Source: Frankiaceae bacterium (GTDB lineage Bacteria > Actinomycetota > Actinomycetes > Mycobacteriales > SCTD01). Taken from it: a stretch of DNA of 39,016 bases. Below, piece by piece: positions 34,400-39,016 of this stretch. The first letter of the stretch is position 1, and the number at the start of each line of letters is the position of its first letter. The notes under the pieces are model-generated. The model saw only the letters and a list, made by a program, of their open reading frames with translations, did not search any database and was not told the origin of the DNA. The stretch is from assembly GCA_016650445.1 (NCBI GenBank), contig JAENVS010000023.1:1-39016 (forward strand), in the 5' to 3' direction. The position numbers and the translations under genes are program-made.

Positions 34400-34888
34400 T
34401 CAGACTGCCAGGCCCAACGAATAGGCCTTCTCGGCCAGTGCCTCCCACTTCGCCTTGACGTGCCGGGCGTCGGCGAGCGCGTCGTGCCGCCCGCTCGTCT
34501 GCTCCGGGAGCGGCGGCCTGCCGAGGTGCTCCCAGAGCTGACGGACGTCGAGGGTGAAGCGCGGGATCGCTCGCGGCAGCTCAGGCATCGTGCCCCACAG
34601 CTGGCACAGCGCGACGTGGTCGTAGGCGCCGTACCAAGCCCACAGCACCGGATCCGAGCCGAGGAACTCGAGCAGCTCTGCCCGGATCGTGCTGCGCGGC
34701 TTCCAGGTCGCCGCGGGTGGCAGCTGAGGCAGCACGTTGTCGCGCACCCAGGGGTGCACCGCCATCGGGTCGAACTCGCTCGAGACGGCGTAGTACTCAC
34801 GACCGTCCTCGGACACGACGCCGATCGAGATGAGCGTGAGGTCAGGCGCGGTCACGCCGAACTCCGCGTCGTAGAAGAACCTCGCCAT
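34400..34888 (-). CDS. Rv2179c-type 3'-5' exoribonuclease (DnaQ-like)
   Basis: 162 residues. The start FYDAEF holds the D-x-E pair of DEDD exonucleases, followed by LISIGVVSEDGREYYAVSSEFD, WYGAYDHVALCQLWG (second Asp) and RHDALADARHVKAKWE (third region with the last Asp and His). This matches Rv2179c, the founder of a group of small 3'-exoribonucleases that is adjacent to aroG in M. tuberculosis. Order and strand relative to aroG are kept here, although pfk and the RlpA-like gene intervene. A TACGGT box six bases before the ATG suggests leaderless transcription. Confidence 0.93.
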   Translation of the reverse strand: MARFFYDAEFGVTAPDLTLISIGVVSEDGREYYAVSSEFDPMAVHPWVRDNVLPQLPPAATWKPRSTIRAELLEFLGSDPVLWAWYGAYDHVALCQLWGTMPELPRAIPRFTLDVRQLWEHLGRPPLPEQTSGRHDALADARHVKAKWEALAEKAYSLGLAV

Positions 34889-34894
34889 CCGGCC

Positions 34895-34900
34895 ACCGTA
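34895..34900 (-). promoter_or_regulatory. Leaderless-type -10 box of the Rv2179c-like gene
   Basis: TACGGT (minus strand) ends six bases before ATG 34888. It is 10 bp from the divergent TAGGGT at 34911. Confidence 0.6.
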
Positions 34901-34910
34901 GGGCCTTGCG

Positions 34911-34916
34911 TAGGGT
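34911..34916 (+). promoter_or_regulatory. Leaderless-type -10 box of the DUF1028 gene
   Basis: TAGGGT ends seven bases before ATG 34924. Confidence 0.6.
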
Positions 34917-34923
34917 CCGATTC

Positions 34924-35733
34924 ATGACGTTCTCGATCGTGGCCCGCAGCCCGGACGGCCAGCAGTGGGGGGTTGCTGTCGCCAGCAAGTTCCTTGCCGT
35001 GGGGGCCGCGGTCCCTGCCGCGCGCTACGACGTCGGAGCTCTCGCGACCCAGTCGTACGCCAACCTGGCCTACAAGACGGACGGGCTGCACCTGCTGAAC
35101 CGCGGTCTGTCCGCGCAAGAGGTGGTCGACAAGCTGACCGCTGCAGACGACCTGCGCGAGCAGCGACAGCTCGGGATCGTCGACAAGGACGGCAACGCGG
35201 CGACGTTCACCGGCGAGGCATGCAACGCATGGGCCGGCGGGCGCACGGGTGACGGCTACGCCGCGCAGGGCAACATCCTCACCGGCCCCGAGGTCGTCGA
35301 CGCGCTGGCCGACGCCTTCGAAGGCAACGCCGGTCCGCTGGCGCACCGACTGTTCCAGGCGCTGCTCGCGGCCGACCGCGCCGGTGGCGATCGTCGTGGT
35401 CGGCAGAGCGCAGCGTTGTACGTCGTCAGCGAGAACGGTGGGTACGGCGGCGGGAGCGATGTGCTCGTCGACGTCCGCGTCGACGACCACGCCGATCCGG
35501 TGCCCGAGCTCGGCCGGCTGCTCGACCTCTACGACCTCTACTTCGGCAAGCCCGACCCCGACACACTGCTGCCGCTGACCGGCGAGCTGCTCGACGAGGT
35601 GCAGACGCGGCTCGGCCGGCTCGGCTACGAGAGCCTCGATGCCTGGGCCGGCGTCGAGAACTACGAGGAGCGGATGGTCAAGGACTGCATCGACCCCGTC
35701 GTCCTGGAGAAGCTGCGCGAAGCGACGCCCTGA
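34924..35733 (+). CDS. DUF1028 family protein (Ntn-hydrolase-like fold)
   Basis: 269 residues from ATG 34924. Begins MTFSIVARSPDGQQWGVAVASKFLAVG, as DUF1028 proteins do, and continues ATQSYANLAY, QRQLGIVDKDGNAATFTGEACNAWAG and YAAQGNILTG. The C-terminal part has DVLVDVRVDDHADPVPELGRLLDLY, also family-typical. DUF1028 members share an Ntn-hydrolase-like fold and are sometimes linked to peptidoglycan-binding domains; this copy lacks one. The usual N-terminal nucleophile position after Met is Thr2 here. Biochemical role is not established. It is followed by a dispersed repeat and then glpK. Confidence 0.88.
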   Translation: MTFSIVARSPDGQQWGVAVASKFLAVGAAVPAARYDVGALATQSYANLAYKTDGLHLLNRGLSAQEVVDKLTAADDLREQRQLGIVDKDGNAATFTGEACNAWAGGRTGDGYAAQGNILTGPEVVDALADAFEGNAGPLAHRLFQALLAADRAGGDRRGRQSAALYVVSENGGYGGGSDVLVDVRVDDHADPVPELGRLLDLYDLYFGKPDPDTLLPLTGELLDEVQTRLGRLGYESLDAWAGVENYEERMVKDCIDPVVLEKLREATP

Positions 35734-35739
35734 TGCCTG

Positions 35740-35781
35740 TGAGCGGAGCATGCGCGCGGGGCCCCGCGACGAAGGAGCGGG
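35740..35781 (+). repeat. Dispersed 42-bp intergenic repeat, copy B
   Basis: TGAGCGGAGC, 12 variable bases, then CCCCGCGACGAAGGAGCGGG. It matches copy A at 17682-17723 (thiG/thiH gap) at 36 of 42 positions. The middle contains the palindrome GCGGGGCCCCGC. It fills most of the 79-bp gap between the DUF1028 gene and glpK. Confidence 0.75.
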
Positions 35782-35812
35782 TGTCCCGCGAGCTTGAGAA
35801 GCGAGCGTCAGT

Positions 35813-37282
35813 GTGACGGTATTGGCCATCGACGCCGGGACGACCGGCGTCACCGCACTCGTCGTCGGCGAGGACGGTCGCGTGCTCAGCCGCGGCTACC
35901 AGGAGTTCGCGCAGCACTTCCCCAGGCCCGGCTGGGTCGAGCACGAGCCGGAGGAGATCTGGGTCGCGGTCCTGCAAGCCTGCCGGCTCGCGTTGCGCGG
36001 TCAGACGGTCACGTGCGTCGGCATCACCAACCAGCGCGAGACGGCCGTCGTGTGGGATCGCACGCGGCTCTCGGCCCCACGGCGGGCGATCGTGTGGCAG
36101 GACCGGCGTACGACGGAGATCTGCGACCGGTTGACGTCAGCCGGCCACGAGCCACGGGTCGCGGAGCTGACCGGTTTGCGACTCGATCCGTACTTCACGG
36201 CGACGAAGCTCGCGTGGCTGCGTGAGCACGACCCGTCGACGTGGTCTGGCGTGGTCGACGGGGCCCTGGTTGTCGGCACGGTCGACTCGTACGTCGTCGC
36301 GCGCCTGACCGGTGGTGCCCGCCATGTGACCGACGCGTCCAACGCCTCGCGCACGCTGCTGTTCGACCTGCGGACCGGCGCGTGGAGCGAGGAGCTGTGC
36401 GAGCTGTTCGGCGTACCGCTCTCGTCGTTGCCCGAGGTCGTTCCGTCGTACGGCGACGTCGGCCGCACCGATCCCGCGTCGTTTCTCGGACTCGACCTGC
36501 CGATCGCGGGCATCGCGGGTGACCAGCAGGCGGCGCTGTTCGGGCAGGGCTGCTACGACGCCGGCCGGTCGAAGTGCACCTATGGGACGGGCTCGTTCGT
36601 GCTCGTCAACACGGGCGGTACGCCGGTGCTGTCGGACCGGCTGCTGACCACGGTCGCGTGGATGCACCCCGACCGGTCGTTGTCGTACGCGCTCGAAGGG
36701 TCGGTGTTCGTGACGGGCGCTGCCGTGCAGTGGCTGCGCGACGGGCTGCAGATCATCGGATCGGCCGCAGAAGTCGAGTCACTCGCGGCATCGGTGCCTG
36801 ACAGCGGCGGTGTGGTGTTCGTGCCGGCACTGACCGGGCTGGGTGCACCGCACTGGGATCCGGACGCCCGCGGCACCGTCCTCGGGATCACCCGCGGCAC
36901 GACGCGCGCGCACCTGGCTCGGGCGACGCTGAACGCGATCGCCTTCGAGGTGCGCGACGTCGTCGACGCGATGACCGACGAGGCGGGGCTGGCGGTGCCG
37001 CTGCTCCAGGTCGACGGCGGGGCGTCCGCCAACAACCTTCTGTGCCAGCTGCAGTCCGACCAGCTCGGCGTGCCGGTGCAGAGGCCGGAGGTGCTGGAGA
37101 CGACGGCGCTGGGGGCGGCTTTCCTCGCCGGGCTCGGAACGGGGGTGTGGTCGAGCCCGCAGGAGCTGGCCGACACCTGGCGGCTCGACCGTCGGTTCGA
37201 GCCGACAGCCGGCGTACGCGACGACGGCTCGCATGACCGCTGGCTGCGCGCCGTGGACCGGGCGAAAGCCTGGGAGACCTGA
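35813..37282 (+). CDS. glpK: Glycerol kinase
   Basis: 489 residues from GTG 35813. A FGGY-family kinase making glycerol 3-phosphate from glycerol and ATP. Matches across the chain: AIDAGTTGV, QHFPRPGWVEHEPEEIW, GITNQRETAVVWD, IVWQDRRTTE, LDPYFTATKLAWL, GTVDSYVVARLTGG, TDASNASRTLLFDL, GDQQAALFGQGCYD, TYGTGSFVLVNTG, TTVAWMH, EGSVFVTGAAVQWLRDGL, FVPALTGLGAPHWDPDARGT and VDGGASANNLLCQ. Slightly shorter than E. coli GlpK (502). No GlpF or GlpD in the window. Ribosome binding is weak (GAGAAGCGAG). Confidence 0.94.
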   Translation: MTVLAIDAGTTGVTALVVGEDGRVLSRGYQEFAQHFPRPGWVEHEPEEIWVAVLQACRLALRGQTVTCVGITNQRETAVVWDRTRLSAPRRAIVWQDRRTTEICDRLTSAGHEPRVAELTGLRLDPYFTATKLAWLREHDPSTWSGVVDGALVVGTVDSYVVARLTGGARHVTDASNASRTLLFDLRTGAWSEELCELFGVPLSSLPEVVPSYGDVGRTDPASFLGLDLPIAGIAGDQQAALFGQGCYDAGRSKCTYGTGSFVLVNTGGTPVLSDRLLTTVAWMHPDRSLSYALEGSVFVTGAAVQWLRDGLQIIGSAAEVESLAASVPDSGGVVFVPALTGLGAPHWDPDARGTVLGITRGTTRAHLARATLNAIAFEVRDVVDAMTDEAGLAVPLLQVDGGASANNLLCQLQSDQLGVPVQRPEVLETTALGAAFLAGLGTGVWSSPQELADTWRLDRRFEPTAGVRDDGSHDRWLRAVDRAKAWET

Positions 37283-37314
37283 GTGCGGTCTGCGCTTTCG
37301 TTGCTCTTGGCGGA

Positions 37315-37320
37315 TACCCT
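37315..37320 (+). promoter_or_regulatory. Leaderless-type -10 box of the 37326 gene
   Basis: TACCCT ends five bases before ATG 37326. Confidence 0.5.
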
Positions 37321-37325
37321 CCGCC

Positions 37326-37808
37326 ATGGCGAGGCGGTGGCGAGTCGCCGTGGCGATAGTCGTGATCATCCTGGCCGGCATCGGCTGGGCGATGTTCAGC
37401 GAGCGCCGCAACCTGGCAGCGGAAGACGCCCTGCGCAAGGCGCTTCCCGACGCCGCGCGCTCACAGCAACCGGTGCGCGTCGCGGAGGTCGTGACGTTCC
37501 CATGGGATCGGCTGCTGTTCGCCTGTTCTTACGAGGCCGAGGAGACGGTCGAGCAGCGGCTGGGCTTCACGTGGGGTGCGTACCCGGGAGTGTTCTACGA
37601 CGGCGTGGCGCTCTGGATCTTCACGCGGGGCAAGGAGGTCACCGCGAGGACGCAAATGCCTCGTCATGTCGGCGATCCTTGTGACGGCTCGATGGGACGG
37701 CGGACCTTTGACAAGTCCCAAGCGAGCTTCCGCCTCGAGCGCACTCCGGAGGTCACCACAAAGGGCGATGCGTGGTACCGACTGGTTCCCCTTACCGCCG
37801 TCCCGTAG
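37326..37808 (+). CDS. Membrane-anchored protein of unknown function
   Basis: 160 residues from ATG 37326. A short basic start, one hydrophobic segment (VAVAIVVIILAGIGWAMF, about 7-24) and an extracytoplasmic domain of about 135 residues. It has two Cys (in LLFACSYEAEE and GDPCDGS) that may form a disulfide, and several aromatic residues (WDRLLF, FTWGAYPGVFYDGVALWIF). I do not recognise the family. The frame extends to 37233 inside glpK, which is rejected. It is 43 bp after glpK with its own likely promoter. Confidence 0.7.
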   Translation: MARRWRVAVAIVVIILAGIGWAMFSERRNLAAEDALRKALPDAARSQQPVRVAEVVTFPWDRLLFACSYEAEETVEQRLGFTWGAYPGVFYDGVALWIFTRGKEVTARTQMPRHVGDPCDGSMGRRTFDKSQASFRLERTPEVTTKGDAWYRLVPLTAVP

Positions 37809-37832
37809 CTGAGTGCGTGCTCGGCCAGGCAC

Positions 37833-37841
37833 TTGTCCACA
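37833..37841 (+). promoter_or_regulatory. DnaA-box-like sequence TTGTCCACA
   Basis: A perfect match to the actinobacterial DnaA box (TTGTCCACA). Only one copy is present in the 103-bp gap, so it is not an origin. TGTCCACAG-like sites are, in my recollection, frequent beside 13E12/DUF222 genes. Confidence 0.55.
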
Positions 37842-37870
37842 GCCAAGATTCTCTTTGCACAGCAAGGGAT

Positions 37871-37890
37871 TCCGACCCGAAAGTGTCGGA
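37871..37890. promoter_or_regulatory. Inverted repeat near the -35 region of the DUF222 gene
   Basis: TCCGAC (37871-37876) and GTCGGA (37885-37890) flank an 8-base spacer. It covers the expected -35 position of the TAGGTT promoter at 37900, so it could be an operator. Confidence 0.4.
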
Positions 37891-37899
37891 GGTCGCATC

Positions 37900-37905
37900 T
37901 AGGTT
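37900..37905 (+). promoter_or_regulatory. Leaderless-type -10 box of the DUF222 gene
   Basis: TAGGTT ends six bases before ATG 37912. Confidence 0.6.
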
Positions 37906-37911
37906 TGTCCC

Positions 37912-39016
37912 ATGCCCACCACTGCCTCGCCGGTCGACTGGTTGTCACGGCCGGTGCCGTCGGCGATGTCGCCGGAGAAGCTGGCGGCGTTCGTCGACAC
38001 GGCCGTGTCGCGTACGGACGGGATGCTGTTCACCGCGACGCCGGCGGAGGAGCTCGACGCGATCGGGCGGTGGCAGCAGCTCAAGGACAAGGCGTTCGCC
38101 GGTCAGATGCGCGCCATCGTCGCGTCCTACAACCGGGCCAGCGCGAAGGCGCGGGACTTCGCCGGCGACGAGGTCGGGCTCGCTGTCGGGGCGACGTCGA
38201 GGACGGGCAGCAACCTGGTCGGCCAGGCGCTGTCGGTGTGCGCGCTGCCCGGGTTGCTCGAGGCGGTCGATGGCGGGCAGTTGACCGAGCGGCATGTGCT
38301 GGCGGTGCTGGGCGAGCTGGACAAGGTCGCGCTGAGCCTGGAGCAGCGGCAGGCGGTCGTGCTCGTGATGCTCGCGCGCTACCGCGGCCAGGCCCCCGGT
38401 GAGCTCGGCGCGCTGGTCGCCCGGTTGATCGTGCAGGTCGACCGGGCCGCCGCAGCCGCGCGCGATGCGAAGGCGACCGGCGAGCGCAAGGTCTGGTTCT
38501 CCCGCGACGTCGACGGCCAGGCGCTGGTGCTGGCCCGCGGCCCGGCCGCTGCGATTGCCGCGATCCGCGCCTCCCTCGAGGCGACCCTGCCCACCGAGGC
38601 TGAGCCCGGTGACGAGCGCAGCCGCGATGCGCGCGAGTTCGACCTGTTCCTGGCCCTGCTGACCGGCGGGGAGCAGGCCGGCTCGTGGCATGCCGAGGTG
38701 CTGATGCCGTTCTCGGTCGCCCAGGGTGGCGATCTGGAGCTGGCCGACATCCCCGGCCTCGGACCGATCCTGCCCGCCACCGCCCGTGACCTGCTCGATC
38801 AGGCCGACACGATCGGGCAGACCGCCGTGGGGCCGGACGGCCAGGTCATCGCCGTCAGCGACCCGATCCGCACCCCGCGTCCAGCACCCGACCCGTGCCC
38901 GCTGGATCGGCCGTTGCCGACCGACCCGGTCCGGGCCGCCCGGCTCGCGCTGCTCGCCGCCGCGCCGGTCGTGCGGGAGCTGACCTACAGCGGCTACCGG
39001 ATTCCACCCCGGCTGC
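37912..39016 (+). CDS. DUF222 (13E12-repeat) protein, 3'-truncated by the window
   Basis: An open frame of 368 codons with no stop runs from ATG 37912 to the window end. The first residues are MPTTASPVDWLSRPVP and the following region is helical, with SYNRASAKARDF, NLVGQALSVC, GLLEAVDGGQLTERHVLAVL, ARYRGQAPGELGALVARLI and VWFSRDVDGQALV. These are features of the DUF222 domain that in actinobacteria usually precedes a C-terminal HNH nuclease (13E12 repeat family). The last visible residues TYSGYRIPPRL are where the HNH part normally begins, so the nuclease would lie outside. Such genes occur as many scattered paralogues and may spread; the function is not established. Confidence 0.85.
   Translation, partial: MPTTASPVDWLSRPVPSAMSPEKLAAFVDTAVSRTDGMLFTATPAEELDAIGRWQQLKDKAFAGQMRAIVASYNRASAKARDFAGDEVGLAVGATSRTGSNLVGQALSVCALPGLLEAVDGGQLTERHVLAVLGELDKVALSLEQRQAVVLVMLARYRGQAPGELGALVARLIVQVDRAAAAARDAKATGERKVWFSRDVDGQALVLARGPAAAIAAIRASLEATLPTEAEPGDERSRDAREFDLFLALLTGGEQAGSWHAEVLMPFSVAQGGDLELADIPGLGPILPATARDLLDQADTIGQTAVGPDGQVIAVSDPIRTPRPAPDPCPLDRPLPTDPVRAARLALLAAAPVVRELTYSGYRIPPRL

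Noticed and set aside
37833..37841. Replication origin
   Set aside because: A single DnaA box with no AT-rich region and no dnaA or dnaN nearby.

Overview
The window comes from a high-GC actinobacterium (class Actinomycetes). It has many GTG starts, TANNNT boxes placed 5-8 bases before start codons (leaderless promoters), a PASTA-domain Ser/Thr kinase, a Rv2175c-type DNA-binding protein, a class II DAHP synthase, a polyprenol-phosphomannose mannosyltransferase and LPXTG-anchored secreted proteins. The genus cannot be fixed from the sequence alone. No rRNA, tRNA, CRISPR array, integrase or complete insertion sequence was seen.

Layout. 1-3965: 3' end of a polyprenyl diphosphate synthase, a divergent c-di-GMP pair (EAL phosphodiesterase and membrane GGDEF cyclase) and methionine aminopeptidase. 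3952-11597: an exported-protein block with an LPXTG penicillin-acylase-family enzyme, two wall-anchored BNR/Asp-box proteins, an MptA-like mannosyltransferase and a decayed LVIVD-repeat fragment. 11594-12775: thiE, thiS and a Rv2175c homologue. 12814-13593: a small membrane protein followed by an intergenic array of inverted and direct repeats. 13594-18627: an FAD oxidoreductase, an ABC-2 transporter, thiH and thiG, headed by a TPP riboswitch. 18867-23446: LysM/transglycosylase, PASTA kinase, endonuclease IV and an EamA transporter. 23479-28184: a sulfite-oxidase-like enzyme, a third BNR protein, type I DAHP synthase and an LVIVD-repeat protein. 28170-31921: threonine aldolase, a sigma/anti-sigma/extracellular fusion protein and class II DAHP synthase. 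31922-34888: a candidate small RNA, a probable PPi-dependent phosphofructokinase, an RlpA-like protein, a 37-residue basic protein and a Rv2179c-type exoribonuclease. 34924-39016: DUF1028 protein, glycerol kinase, a small membrane protein and a truncated DUF222 (13E12/HNH) protein.

How the genes fit together. From memory of the M. tuberculosis map, the genes resembling idsA2, mptA, Rv2175c, pknL, aroG and Rv2179c occur here in the same order and orientation as Rv2173-Rv2179c. The window therefore looks like an old actinobacterial cell-envelope and aromatic-synthesis scaffold into which thiamine genes, secreted beta-propeller proteins and signalling genes have been inserted. Thiamine thiazole synthesis (thiG, thiH, probably with the co-transcribed ABC-2 exporter) is under TPP control, while thiS and thiE sit apart behind the Rv2175c-like gene. 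The most unusual protein is the one-piece transmembrane sigma/anti-sigma fusion at 29189-30571, transcribed divergently from ltaE from overlapping leaderless promoters.
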